Below, piece by piece: positions 9,799 through 20,780 of a stretch of 64,000 bases of DNA. A program made the position numbers and the translations under genes. The notes under the pieces are model-generated. The model searched no databases and had not been told where the DNA came from. It saw only the letters and a program-made list of their open reading frames with translations. Positions within the stretch are counted from its first letter, which is position 1, and each line of letters starts with the position of its first letter. This stretch comes from Bicyclus anynana (Eukaryota > Arthropoda > Insecta > Lepidoptera > Nymphalidae), in the NCBI RefSeq assembly GCF_947172395.1, contig NC_069093.1, positions 4,561,561 through 4,625,560 on the forward strand, given 5' to 3'.

Positions 9799-10190
9799 TA
9801 TGAATATTATTTAAACGGGTACCACGATAAAACGACGAGATTTTAATTTCAGTATTTCGGCCCAGTTGTATGGATCGTGGTCACGACGGGACTGAAGTTG
9901 CGAGATGCGAAGTTGACATCAGCTGTTAGGGGCAGAATCGATCTACCCTCTTTCTTGTTCTTTTTTCTTTTTTTTTTCAACAACCTCACGTTTTTGTCTG
10001 TTTAGGCAAACTACACTCACGACATCGCTTATGTTATGAGGTTTTTTGCGGCGCCCTCTTGGTTTGCACTATTCTACCACCGGATTACAATTCAACCACG
10101 ATCCATGCAACTGGGTCGAAATACCGACATTAAAAATCTCGTCGTTTTATCGTGGTATGTTTAAATAACATTCATAATGAACAACCACAT
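9799..10190. mobile_element. Hairpin element, family P, longer copy
   Basis: The outer arms (about 9800-9880 and 10090-10175) are imperfect reverse complements and match the perfect arms at 5603-5788. A centre of about 200 bp includes a pyrimidine-rich run. The flank 'gaacaaccacatgaaataagtt' matches, inverted, the flank at 5575-5602, so the two copies face opposite ways. Confidence 0.85.
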
Positions 10191-10504
10191 GAAATAAGTT
10201 CAAAATCATTAGATTGTAGGTATTTTAAAAGTTAGTTGGAGCTGGGAAACGCGGCATTTGCTGCAATGTGCGTCCGACTTTACGGAAATACAAGAAATGC
10301 TGACGCTAAAACACGTGACATTCCCCAAGTGTTCAAACCAAAAATGCTACAAATATTCAAACTGCATTTGTCTGCACAAAGAGTGAAAATCGCACGTACG
10401 ATGCACTTCAGGGTGTGTCCACACCTGCCTGTAAGCTGTTGTTGTTACTGGTTTTTTGTACAATACGTATTTTTCGATAGCCGTTATAACTCAGTGGATA
10501 TGAG
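10191..10504. other. No gene recognised
   Basis: A short open frame is present but shows no family resemblance and no supporting signals. Confidence 0.35.
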
Positions 10505-10645
10505 GATAAATTAATACGACACCGGTTTAGCACCACCTTCAAACTGATCAGTAGGTAGAACATAATACGATGTTATTTTTCGCTTTTTAGTTTAGTCGGT
10601 ACGTTTTATGTTTTAGAAGTCGGTTGAAGTTTTTTTATTAATTTT
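10505..10645 (+). mobile_element. MITE family M (GAAGTCGGTTGAA end), copy 1
   Basis: It contains 'caccttcaaactgatcag', 'gatgttatttttcgctttttagtttag' and 'gaagtcggttgaa', shared with copies at 11.63-11.80, 37.53-37.66 and 45.40-45.56 kb. It is non-coding. Confidence 0.75.
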
Positions 10646-11265
10646 TTTTATTTATCAAGTTTTAGTGTAATTTATTTATTTATTAAGGAAAACCAACCGC
10701 TAATACATTAAATTCATGCTTACATTTAATTACATTGATAAATTAGGTTAATGCTTAGCTATTAAAAGATTTTCACATCTTTCACAATTTTTAGATATTA
10801 TTCTTAGTTAGAGATATCCATTAATTCATAGGTACAACATAATCTAAGATATCAAGTATATACTATACATAGAAAAAACATTTATAAGCTGATTCACAAA
10901 AGTAATAAGTAATTTAATTAATAGGTAAATAATTTAATTTATAGGTACAATATATTACAAGTTTGGCACGAGAAGTCCAAATACTATTTTAAGTAAAAAT
11001 ATAATTAAAATTAAGAATAATTAAATTTCAAAATGTCAGTTATATAGTATGATTAAAATATAAGAATGATAAAAATGTCAACAATTAAGGTTGCAAATAA
11101 AACTAAAAAAATACAATTGGTACGAATGAAAGAAATTAAGAATTAAATAATAAAAATGTTAAAAAAAATACGATTGATACGATAAAAATAGTTAAAAATT
11201 GAAAAAATATGTCAATTTATACAATTGGAAGAGATTATTACAATCATACTACGAGTAGATTTAGA
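10646..11265. other. Very AT-rich stretch, no gene
   Basis: About 600 bp of low-complexity A/T sequence, including repeated words such as 'aattaagaatt' and 'taaaaatgtt'. No ORF was supported. Confidence 0.5.
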
Positions 11266-11454
11266 TGTAGACAAGAAAATTTCCCCCAAGGTATGCTCAG
11301 TGTAGTCGTATTAAAACCCCTAATGACAGTCACAACCTAGAGGTTGTGAGACCTCTAGATGAAATGTCCTCATCAATACAAATTAATCAAGCCCAATCAC
11401 GAGCCAGCTAACTGTTCACCACTCAAAAGGTTTGTAGCTAGGCGCGGTTCTTAC

Positions 11455-11795
11455 GATTTTTGAAAGTTCCCCTCGATTTCTCCAGAATCCCATCATCAGA
11501 TCCTGACATGATGAAAATGGGATCACCTCAGGAATACCCTTTCGAACAAAAAAAGAATTATTCAAATCGGTCCAGGCGTCTTTTTAGTAATCACGTAACA
11601 TACCTACATACAAAAATTTTAATAAAAAAAATTCAACCGACTTCCAACTCAAAAATTAACCTAAACTAAAAAGCAAAAAATAACATCTTACCAATGTGCT
11701 ACCTTCTGATCAGTTTGAAGGCGGTGCCAAGCTAGTGATGTTTTAATACACTCGAATTAAGAACCTCCTCCTTCTTTTGAAGTCGGTTAAAAACT
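11455..11795 (-). mobile_element. MITE family M, long copy with associated repeat
   Basis: Positions 11630-11795 carry AACCGACTTCCAA at one end and a TTTGAAGTCGGTTAA at the other, inverted to each other, with the shared middle. The preceding 11455-11620 ('tcccctcgatttctcc', 'cagatcctgacatgatgaaaatggga') is, from general familiarity, a common companion sequence in lepidopteran repeats. Confidence 0.75.
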
Positions 11796-12157
11796 TGAGC
11801 CCAACACGCTGCCTTGATGCGGTTTGACGGAATAAATAGTCATGCTTTAGCGATTTCTAAGTTCTTTGGCCATACTCGTATAAAAAAATCCTCAGCGAAC
11901 TTTACTTCATATCTGGTCGTACCCTAAAAGTTTCTAGTCGGAAAGATTCTCGTTAAAGCGGCCGCGGTCATATTTATTGGCATCAATAAATTTCGTTATC
12001 ACCAACGACAATAATTTTCCAGCACTCGTGTTCTTTCCACCGCTGGCTCCCGGAACAAGGCGAGCTCGTTTTGGCCAGGAAAATATTTAAACCTAGCAGA
12101 TTGTTGCGAAGTACTAATTTTTTTTGGATATTTCTCTTTTCCGAGCCCGATAACACA
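11796..12157. other. No gene recognised
   Basis: Nothing beyond AT-rich DNA and short ORFs. Confidence 0.4.
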
Positions 12158-12389
12158 TCCCACTAATATTATAAAGGCGAAAGTTTGTGTGTAAGGGTGA
12201 AAATGTGTAAGTGTGATTGTTCCTCTTTTACGCTGCGGCTACTGAAGCGATTTGACTGAAATTTGGAATAGAAATAGATTTTACTCTGGATTAACACATA
12301 GGCTACTTTTCATCCCGGAAAAATCTATGGTTCCCGCGGGATTTGTGAAAATTGAATTCCACGCGGCCGAAGTCGCGGGCGTCCGCTAG
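12158..12389 (+). mobile_element. Short Helitron (family 2), apparently complete
   Basis: It begins A|TCCCACTAATATTATAAAGG and ends GTCGCGGGCGTCCGCTAG|T, with the expected A and T neighbours, a 5' TC and a 3' CTAG. It is 232 bp with no coding capacity. Other family 2 copies or ends lie at 12916, 23891, 27048, 28218 and 54572. Confidence 0.85.
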
Positions 12390-12571
12390 TAGCTTATATT
12401 TTAAATTATCTTTTAAAATTGTTTCGTTACATTTTCCCATAATAATATGTATATTTGGCCTACAATTAATCAATGTAAAGATACTCAACTATACTTTCTC
12501 AGTTTCTACTGTCTCATAAATGCATATAATACTACTTGATTAAATAATCAAATGTTTATTTAGCTGCGGAC

Positions 12572-12582
12572 ACACTATTTCT
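12572..12582. repeat. Target-site duplication of SINE B at 12583
   Basis: ACACTATTTCT here is repeated exactly at 12888-12898, framing the SINE. Confidence 0.9.
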
Positions 12583-12887
12583 AGAGCCGTGATAGCCCAG
12601 TGGATATGACCTCTGCCTCCGATTCCGGAGGGTGTAGGTTCGGATTCGGTCCGGGGCATGCACCTCCAAATTTTCAGTTGTGTGCAATATAAGAGATTAA
12701 ATATCAAGTGTCTCAAACGGTGAAGGAAAACATCGTGAGGAAACCTGCATACCAGAGAATTTTCTTAATTATCTGCGTGTGTGAAGTCTGCCAATCCGCA
12801 TTGGGCCAGCGTGGTGGACTAAGGCCTCTCACTCTGAGAGGAGACTCGAGCTCAGCAGTGAGTCGAATATGGGTTGATAACGAACGT
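12583..12887 (+). mobile_element. tRNA-derived SINE family B, complete
   Basis: The head has GTGATAGCCCAGTGG (A-box region) and a degenerate B box (GGTTCGGATTC). The body and 3' end 'cgaatatgggttgataac' follow. An exact 11-bp target-site duplication (12572-12582 and 12888-12898) shows LINE-type insertion and defines the element ends. Confidence 0.95.
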
Positions 12888-12915
12888 ACACTATTTCTGC
12901 TGTTTTATTATAATA

Positions 12916-13283
12916 CTAGTGGTCGCCCGCGACTTCATTCGCATGAAAATCGATGTAAACTTTCAAGCCATATTTCACACTGTTCTATTTATATTTTTGC
13001 AAGTTTTTAAAGTATAATAAATATTCCACTAATTTTACACGTACCTTGAAAACTGAAGAAACTTCCATACAAACTTTCAACCCCTAGTTCACCCCTTTTT
13101 GATTTTATTTTCGCGACAAAAACTATCCTATTACACCCATCTTCGTATTATAGCATCAAATCGAGCCAAGTTTCATTTGAATTTATTCAGCAGTTTCACC
13201 GTGATTTTTCGGTCCAGTAGTTCCTGAGATTAACGCGTTCAATAAAACAAACAAACTTTTCAGCTTTATAATATTAGTATAGA
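12916..13283 (-). mobile_element. Short Helitron (family 2), minus copy
   Basis: On plus it opens A|CTAGTGGTCGCCCGCGACTTC, the reverse of the family 3' end, and closes 'tataatattagtataga', the reverse of the 5' TC end. It is about 368 bp with no ORF. Confidence 0.82.
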
Positions 13284-13638
13284 TAGTATAGATGTATACT
13301 TGTATAGGTTTAATATCAAAGGGTATTCTAATGAATTGCTATACTAGTATACTTACATGCATGCAAATAGTCTGCAAATTTCAGTGTAACTTCGACTTGA
13401 AGTTATATGCAAGCCGGTTGCACCTCTGAGCAATATTGAACGTAGCATGCGGGCTTTCCAACATAGTTTCATCCTTCAATATAAAGTCCCATCAACGCAT
13501 CATAATAATAAGGATATGCAGCTTTGAGCCATGACAGTCTAGTCCAGCACTAAATTTTAGGGTGGCCATGAAGATTTCCCCTCCTAAATAAAAAAAAAAC
13601 TTGAGAGGTGTCAAGGGTCACCCAGATGTATCGAAGTT
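13284..13638. other. No gene recognised
   Basis: AT-rich; nothing supported. Confidence 0.4.
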
Positions 13639-13796
13639 CGCTATCGGAATCGCTATAGTAAAAGCTACCGCAATCGCAATCAATATTACAATCGCAATAG
13701 CTATTGCAATCGCTATCGCTATCGCAATCGCTATCACAATCGCTATCGAAATCGCTATCGTAATCGCTATCGAAATCGCTATAGCTATCATCGCTA
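13639..13796. repeat. Hexamer minisatellite (ATCGCT/ATCGCA/ATCGAA)n
   Basis: About 25 imperfect 6-bp units stay in register for roughly 155 bp. The array opens Asp-Ser/Cys-rich and Ala-Ile-rich reading frames on the two strands; these are products of the repeat, not genes. Confidence 0.95.
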
Positions 13797-13911
13797 CCCT
13801 GGAGCTCTTGAGCTGTCATCAGGTCACGGCTTACAACTACGAGTATAGCAAGAACATTACCCTCCTTATTGTGCAGTCGGGTAAAAAGCCGAGTCGGTGT
13901 CGGTGTTTATT

Positions 13912-14130
13912 AAACTCACTGCTGAGCTCGAGTCTCCTCTCAGAATGAGAGGGGTTAGGCCAGTAATCCACCACGCTGGCCCAATGCGGATTGGAAGACT
14001 TCACACACGCAGAGAATTAAGATAATTCTCTGGTATGCAGGTTTCCTCACGATGTTTTCCTTCACCGATTGAGACACGTGATATTTATTTTTTTAAAATG
14101 CACACAACTGAAAAGTTGGAGGTGCATGCC
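13912..14130 (-). mobile_element. SINE family B, 5' truncated
   Basis: On plus it reads from 'tcactgctgagctcgagtctcc' to 'ttggaggtgcatgcc'; the tRNA-like head is missing. Confidence 0.9.
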
Positions 14131-14554
14131 AATGTCTGTATAATAAGTATTATTAGGTAAATATTATTAAAGTTGGTGTAAGTGTACATTATGAAAAAAA
14201 AACGTGAATTAAGATTCATTTTATTTAAGAACAAATAAGTGCATTTGCAGCGATTTCACGTGATTTCAAGTAACAATGCATTTAAAGTGGCAGAGCTTTT
14301 TGGCAACGATACAAGTGCCTTGAAATATTATTCTCTACAGGTTTACACGGTACGCGGCACCGTAACAACATTAGAGATAGGATAACCACGGACTTGGATT
14401 TAGCTAGACACCGAATGTTCATTTAATAGTACTTTAAAGTTTGACGTCTAACAACTTGGACCTAGAGATGTTGATTAGGAACCCGCTACTGAAAGCGTCG
14501 ATCGAGGTAGATGGACGTGTTCCAAAACCCTACTGAATGCGCATTACTACTTAA
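14131..14554. other. No gene recognised
   Basis: AT-rich; no supportable ORF or repeat. Confidence 0.4.
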
Positions 14555-14656
14555 TATCCAGCGGCTCCCTGCAACCCGCTTGATATTCTCGGTCCACCTA
14601 GTGGAGGGTCGACCAACACTGCGCTTTCCGGTACGGGGTCGCCATTCCAGCACAAA
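14555..14656 (-). pseudogene. Small RTE LINE fragment
   Basis: 'tccagcggctccctgcaacccgctt' through 'ggtcgccattccagcac' matches the C-terminal coding part of the RTE on the minus strand. It has neither the tail nor the upstream domains. Confidence 0.8.
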
Positions 14657-14705
14657 TTTTGACCAAATTTAGCCACGCCTTGTGCATGCTTACACAGTCT
14701 ATCGC

Positions 14706-14975
14706 CTCCTCGCATAATGAGAAGGTTAGGCCAATAGTCCACCACGCTGGCCTAATAAGGATTGACAGACTTCACAAACGACAAACTTCACGCACGCAGA
14801 AAATTAAGAAAATTCTCTGGTATACAGGTTACCTCACGATGTTTTTTTTACCTTTTGAGACACGTGATATTAAATTTCTTAAAATACACATAACTGACAA
14901 ATTGGAGGTACATGCCCCGGACCGGATTCGAACCTACGCCCTCCGGAATCGGAGGCGAAATCCTACTACCAGAGT
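14706..14975 (-). mobile_element. SINE family B, decayed
   Basis: It follows the family order on minus, including GGATTCGAACC (reverse of the B box), with several small duplications and deletions (for example a repeated 'cttcaca-acg' near 14770-14795). Confidence 0.85.
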
Positions 14976-15250
14976 CAATTTAGAAAATCTAAATTACGAG
15001 CTAGAATCCAACAACTAACAGCTATTTAGGCAACAAATTAATTTACAAGTTCAAAAACAATGTAACTAATTTAATTATTAATTATTTCGCGTTATCATGA
15101 ATTGTTTTGAAGTGTTTGATAAATAAATTAACACTAAATAACTCTTGTATAGCAACTGTTCATATAGAAGTATCCACTTGACCTAATAAATGAACTCTCC
15201 ACTGGCGTTTAATTAATTCAGTCAAGTTATATTAATATAATAATTTTAAT

Positions 15251-15550
15251 ATCAACCCATAGACGGCTCACTGCTGAGCTCGAGTCTCTTCTCAGAATGA
15301 GAGGGGCTAGGCCAATAGTCCACCACGCTGGCCCAATGCGGATTGATAGACTTCACATACGCAGAGGATTAAGAAAATTCTCTGGTATGCAGGTTTCCTC
15401 ACGATGTTTTCCTTCACCGTTTGAGACACGTGATATTTAATTTCTTAAAATGCACACAACTTGTTGGAGGTGCATCCCCCGGACCGGATTCGAACCCACG
15501 CTTTCCGAATCGAAGGCAGACGTCATAACCACTGGGCTATCACGTCCCGT
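15251..15550 (-). mobile_element. SINE family B, near full-length
   Basis: On plus it runs from 'tatcaacccat' to 'ccactgggctatcacg'. A and B box regions are present. No clear target-site duplication was seen. Confidence 0.92.
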
Positions 15551-15584
15551 CACAAATAAAAATAATTATTCTACTCAATATATA

Positions 15585-15960
15585 TTTTTGGGAAACTCGG
15601 AAGCGGATATAAAATTATACATGGGTTACAATTCACAACACTTGTCATAATAACTTAATTACCAAATCTAATCAAACTGTAACCAAAATAAATAAAAGTT
15701 TACAACAGACAGAGATTCTCCCTGCCTAATTCAAAGTAATCCATAAAGAATAACACAACAAGAGATGTGGACAGCTCGAACGCCACGAGCATACTGAATT
15801 GAAACCGACCGTGCGATGAGCGCCGTATCAAATCACTCCCGCGCTTGGCCATCCCCACTACTTAAATACATACAAACAACTAGCGCCACCTAGCGATAGT
15901 ATGAGCCAACACGAAACTGTCGAGTGACGTCAAAACCTTATCAGATTACTTATTTCCTAC
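15585..15960. repeat. Dispersed repeat H, longest copy
   Basis: It shares two blocks with 32820-33140: 'gttacaattcacaaca' with 'aaactgtaaccaaaataa', and 'gaacgccacgagcatactga'. The second block also matches the window start. It is non-coding and its class is unknown (possibly a retroelement end). Confidence 0.6.
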
Positions 15961-16256
15961 AATTTATCTTGGGATTATTAAAAATATGTATAATTTTACT
16001 TCTATTTCCAAGTTAATGACAAAGTGAAAATTTAAATTTGACATTAACATCTAAGGATTTTCACAGGAAAAGCAATATGATTTTCCATTAAGCCAGTGGC
16101 AGGCGCAGGAGGAAAAGTTATTATTCGTATCACTACCAGATCCCGGTAGCGTTGTTAACCTCACGTCGTAATCACGTTTGCCATCGTAAAACGTTTATCG
16201 TGAGCCGCAAATTATATTATACAGGATGTTGCAAAATTTATAAGAAAACAGGAATC

Positions 16257-16562
16257 TTTTTTTTTTCTTTACAAGCCCTTGACTACAATCTCACCTAATG
16301 GTAAGTGATGATGCAATCTAAGATGGAAGCGGGCTAAGTTGTTAGAAATAGGATGAAAATCCACACCCCATTCGGTTTCAACACGATATCGCTTGGCGGT
16401 ACGTCTTTACCGGTATGGTGGTTAACTACCCACGGCCGAAGCCTCCCACCAGCCAGACCTCGACCAAATTAAGAAAACCTCAATCAACCCAGCCGAGGAT
16501 CGAACCCAGGACATCAGAATTGTAAATTTACCGCGCATACCACTGCGCCACGGAGGCTGTCA
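16257..16562 (-). mobile_element. SINE family A, full-length
   Basis: On plus it runs from an oligo(T) (the reversed A tail) to 'ccactgcgccacggaggc', the reversed tRNA-like head with A and B boxes. Confidence 0.92.
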
Positions 16563-16721
16563 AATCTACAAGTATATCAACTTGTTTGGGCCAGGGGTTG
16601 AAACTCCTTAAACTTCCCAACTTTAGAGGCCTAGATTTTAACTGACAAGTTCTAGGAACAAAGGAAACCTCTATGTTTCATAGCCCTAGGTAGAGCATCG
16701 ACTAATGAGACATTAAACACG

Positions 16722-16836
16722 CCTTCCTCAATAAATGGGCTATCTAACAATGAAAGAATTTTTCAAATCGGAGCAGCAATATTGAGATTACCGCGTTCAA
16801 ACAATCAAACTCTTCAGCTTTATGTTCTTGGTATAG
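16722..16836 (-). mobile_element. Helitron family 1 fragment
   Basis: 'aataaatgggctatctaac...gaaagaatttttcaaatcgg...cttcagcttta' is the reverse of the first half of the element at 455-646. The CTAG end is missing. Confidence 0.7.
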
Positions 16837-17740
16837 TTTACTTACATTATGAAACCGCAAGCTACAACTATTGTATAAACAAAGATAAAAAGCTTCAACT
16901 GTTCAAACTTTACTTTTTGAAACTTATCTTGAACGCCCTATTAAGGTAACCTTGAAAGCGATATAAAGGAAGTTAAGTACAGGAACTTTCGTCAATGATT
17001 TTAGTTTCGTCAAAACTTTGACTATTCAGACTTTCAGTTCACCCATATTAAGTCTAAGTACATAATACGTAGATAGAAAAGTAATAGACGAATAGATAAT
17101 AACTTTGTCGCATTCCCTCACTTATGTGTGTCTCTGTGAAGTAATGAAACAAGACAATTTGATAATCGGTGTCATGATATGGCATGCCATTTTATCAAGC
17201 ACATCGAGGGGTCAAACAGGGTTGATATAATTATTGTCAATTCGTAATAGATTTTATACTTTAAATAAAAAATATATAAAATTAACGTAGTGTGCGCCCA
17301 AAATTACAGCCTAAACTTGTAACAAATTATAAGCTACTTCTTATAAAATATCTTTTGACTTACAACGGCACACCAATCAGTTGTCTACTTCCTGCTCAGT
17401 CTACGTCACCTATATTAAGTCTTAGTACACAATAGACGTCTGGGCACCACGCCCCGACCATCGCATTTCCTTCATTCACTTCTTAAGACTGGGGTTGCTA
17501 TAGCAACGATATAAAGCCAGAACTCAAGGCCGAGATAAGGAAAGTTTGACAATTCGATACAGACAAAATAAGCCGAGAGTAATTTCGAAGATGCTGTAAT
17601 ATTTGTTTGTGAAGGAACGAAGCGATTTGTTTGCCACTCTTTGATATTATTCCGAAATTTAATTCCGGGAAGTTTGGAAATCACAAGGGATTTCTTTATT
17701 TTTAAAAATGTCAAAAATATTATAAGGTCACCAATTTCAG
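16837..17740. other. No gene recognised
   Basis: About 900 bp of AT-rich DNA; short ORFs show no family resemblance. Confidence 0.4.
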
Positions 17741-17802
17741 TCTAAAAAAAAGATCTTGGTAGTTGTTGTCTGGCATCGACTACCAAATGACAATGTAGTA
17801 GG

Positions 17803-18426
17803 AGATCCGTGTTAGAAATGACCTTCACCTATCTGTTTATTGGATGATAAGTGATATAAAACAAATCAAATTTAGTACGTTAAAAATACATTGCGAGTAG
17901 CAGCCTAAAAATTTCCTGGCTAAACTATTATTAACTATTATTAATTTTGTAGATTTGGGTGTACTTTACTATAACAATATCCCCAAGACTGTTATGGATC
18001 TGCCAATGCATAACTTTAAACAAAGTGTTAAAAAACATTTACTTAATCGAGGTCACTATACCATTGATGAGTTCCTTTATGATAAAGATGCTTGGAGGCC
18101 ATTGGATCAGCTTCACACAGAAAGTAAAACTATAAGAAATTGTAATGTTATTAATTGTAAAAATCTTTATGTCTGTATGATTTTTTAAAAGAGTCCGAAC
18201 CGGTGGTAGAGTCTTTACAAATAGTCAACTGATGCTTCAAAAGTACTTGTAAACTGAGCCTACTTAAAATACATAAATTTTGAATTTTGAACCATCATTA
18301 ATCATAGTTTGGTCAGGAGTTTTTGAGGCAACCTACTCGCAATATATTTTTTAACGTACAAAATTTGATATAAAACACTTTTCATTCAATAAACAGATGG
18401 GTGAAGGTAATTTCTAACACGGATCT
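17803..18426. mobile_element. Long-TIR (foldback) element split by a LINE tail
   Basis: The left arm starts AGATCCGTGTTAGAAAT and the right arm ends ATTTCTAACACGGATCT; about 120 bp on each side are reverse complements with some changes ('cttcacc-atctgtttattg', 'attgcgagta'). The middle is occupied by a LINE 3' fragment (17945-18291). Confidence 0.8.
17945..18291 (+). pseudogene. CR1/Jockey-type LINE 3' end with RT C-terminus
   Basis: The 77-codon frame 17955-18188 contains 'YYNNIP', 'LPMHNFKQSVKKHLL' and 'YDKDAW', the pattern found at the extreme C-terminus of CR1/Jockey-group reverse transcriptases. Its 3' UTR ends in TTTTGAATTTTGA. It is 5'-truncated, so no enzyme can be made. The same tail, in minus orientation, is at 1817 and 60906. 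Confidence 0.8.
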
Positions 18427-18930
18427 TGGAGTAATATTTATTCCAAATATGGAGGCTGGAACTGAACTTAAAAAAAATGTTTGGCCTATTTCCTTATTAC
18501 TGTTTAATATTATATTTTTTAACCAGACAAAAAATATCTATGGGGAAGGAAGTGACTTTTGTCGCCTGGCTCTATAAAAAAAATTTAATCATCTACAGAG
18601 TATTGTAACAGAAAGGAATCGCTTGCTTTAAGGCTTCTATTAGTCCTGACGCGTAATTGTGATCGCGTGATTTTCAGTTTTTCCCTTACTTATTTGTGTT
18701 CTAAGCTATAGTGATGGATGGAAGGCCTTTCGCACACTGAAGAAAGATTGATTGCTCTATTAAGTCAGTTGTACGGGAAAATACGACAATTCCTGTAAAT
18801 GTAGTGACTGTGGATAGTTATAATAAATTTCGTTAAGATAGGTATACCACGCAACACAGATAACGTTAACACGCTTCAGCACTGGTTTTTCTGTACTTTA
18901 CTGTGGTGCGTTACGAAGTTTTTTGACCTC
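18427..18930. other. No gene recognised
   Basis: AT-rich; no supportable ORF. Confidence 0.4.
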
Positions 18931-18939
18931 ATACTAAAA

Positions 18940-19023
18940 CTTTATGTGGTGTGGTACGAGGTCCGTCGACCTCGTAATTCTTGAAGATACTAGGACTTAC
19001 GAGGTCAATTGACCTCGTAAGTC
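18940..19023. repeat. Paired palindromes with AGGTCA half-sites
   Basis: 18994-19023 is a perfect 30-bp palindrome with half GACTTACGAGGTCAA. Just upstream TACGAGGTC and GACCTCGTA form a second inverted pair around CGTC. AGGTCA/TGACCT is the nuclear-receptor half-site, here spaced by AT. Whether it functions is unknown; it may simply be a foldback repeat. Confidence 0.75.
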
Positions 19024-20081
19024 ACGTGTTAAAGCTCACGTTTGGATATACTAGAAAGGGCGCCCACATTTTAGGTTTGGGGTATAATTTCCCTTAGAAT
19101 AAAAAAATATGTTGGTGACTGGAGAATGTTTGGGGTTTTATTTTGTAATTTTGGAAACCTCCCATTTCCTTCAATTCGCTCTAGCCGTTAGATTTTCGAA
19201 ATGCACACCTTTCAGATAATTAGTACCTACCGCAACTGAACCTACCTCATTCTTATCTGCTGGTTGATATTCTGGAGTTTCTTTTTGAATACTCTAAACG
19301 TACCCAAAGATATTAGGGATCATACTTGGTGGGGGTACTCAACAACGTGCAAGGTATACCCCCATAAGTTCACCGGCTAGCTCGAATAACTTCGAAAATA
19401 CTCTCTTCGGCTCTTCTACTACACGCTAAGCTAAGGAGTTTGTACCGTAGTAAGCCACTATATTCCAAACATCTTGGCCTAGCGTACCTATAATAGGGGA
19501 GCCGAAGAGGGGAATTTTGGAAGGTAAGGGTTCAAAGGGCCAGATTCTCAAGGGTATTAAAATAGGGAATGAAATTTAAAATGAAAATCAAATTTCCATG
19601 CGGGAAAAATCGCAAGCGTTCGCTAGTTACAAACATTTTAATCTTATCTTCTTTACACCCTTGGGAACTTCCGGCATCTTAACTTCACAAACAATTCGAT
19701 ATTAATATTCAATTTTAAAGGAACGTGCGACACGGTCGTGGCGTGAAATTTCATAAAATATCCTAACTTAACGACTTTAAGCATTTAGATTAAAATAAAA
19801 CAATACTAATTGATTTCGCTTTTGCGGCTCGCAGAGAGAATTAAGGAATTAGGTTGATAACAAACTTTGTGGCTATAGAAATTTCAACAAGTTTGAATTC
19901 GTAATTAATTTATTTACCAGTCAATAGCGATAGAGAGATGTTAATGAGGTTAATTTTTATACAAGCAGTTGATGGTTCAAGTAGATTTTTGTTCAAATTC
20001 TAAATTAACCCATAAATTGTTCCCACAGCTCGATTGTAAAGTAAACCAATCTGTGTGGCTAGTGTAAGTTTTTAAAATTTT
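19024..20081. other. No gene; possible Helitron 3' scrap
   Basis: At about 19560-19628 'tgcgggaaaaatcgcaagcgttcgctagtta' resembles a decayed Helitron family 2 end. Nothing else was recognised. Confidence 0.4.
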
Positions 20082-20200
20082 CATACTGTTACTATCGCGT
20101 TGACGTAAACGCATATTTATATGGAATTGAAACAGTTTCGATTTCTTAGAAATTTGCGTTTACGTTAACGCGATAGTAACAGTATCAAACTGCCACTAGG
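20082..20200. mobile_element. Foldback MITE family Q, copy 1
   Basis: ATACTGTTACTATCGCGTT with ACGTAAACGC on the left is reversed on the right as GCGTTTACGTTAACGCGATAG plus TAACAGTAT, separated by about 45 bp. A second copy in the opposite orientation is at 41409-41577, sharing the outer word 'cctagtggcagtttgat'. Confidence 0.85.
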
Positions 20201-20442
20201 CCCTCAGAATTGGGCAAGAGAGACCGTCAAAACAGGGTTTAAGAGAGTATTGTTTGTATGTGTGTGTATGAGGATTATTTGTATGTGGGGAAGGCGAGGT
20301 TTTTTAGATGAGTTCGAGGTAGAACGACAAGCCAGCAAGAGGAAACGCGGATAGCTAAGTAAGTGGGATGAAATTTAATAAAAATCAGAAAAAAAAAACA
20401 TTAGCAATAAATAGCCTTTCCTTGATAATTAGAAATTGATGG

Positions 20443-20454
20443 CCTTGATGGTAT
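20443..20454. repeat. Target-site duplication of SINE B at 20455
   Basis: CCTTGATGGTAT is repeated exactly at 20769-20780. Confidence 0.92.
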
Positions 20455-20768
20455 CATCGTCGTCATCAACCCATATTCGCGGCTCACTGCTGAGCACGAG
20501 TCTCCTCTCAGAATGAGAGGGTTTAGGCCAATAGTCCACCACGCTGGCAAAATGCGGATTGGAAGACTTCACACACACAGAGAATTAAGATAATTCTCTG
20601 GTATGCAGGTTTCCTTACGATATTTTCCTTCACCGATTGAGACACGTGATATTTAATTTCTTAAAATGCACTACTGAAAAATTGGAGGTGCATGCCCCGG
20701 ACCGGATTCGAACCCACACTTTCCGGAATCGGAGGCAGAGGTCATATCCACTAGGCTATCACGGCTCT
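20455..20768 (-). mobile_element. SINE family B inserted in a SINE A
   Basis: This complete family B copy has an exact 12-bp target-site duplication. On its 3' side (low coordinates) the tail reads 'catcgtcgtcatcaaccc', the reverse of a GGGTTGATGACGACGATG-like tail. It lies inside the tRNA-like head of the SINE A that continues at 20781. Confidence 0.95.
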
Positions 20769-20780
20769 CCTTGATGGTAT

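Noticed and set aside
13550..13948. Asp/Ser/Cys-repeat and Ala/Ile-repeat open frames
   Set aside because: They are translations of the hexamer minisatellite.
18660..18800. Possible short host exon
   Set aside because: The open stretch is short and no family resemblance or splice context supports it.
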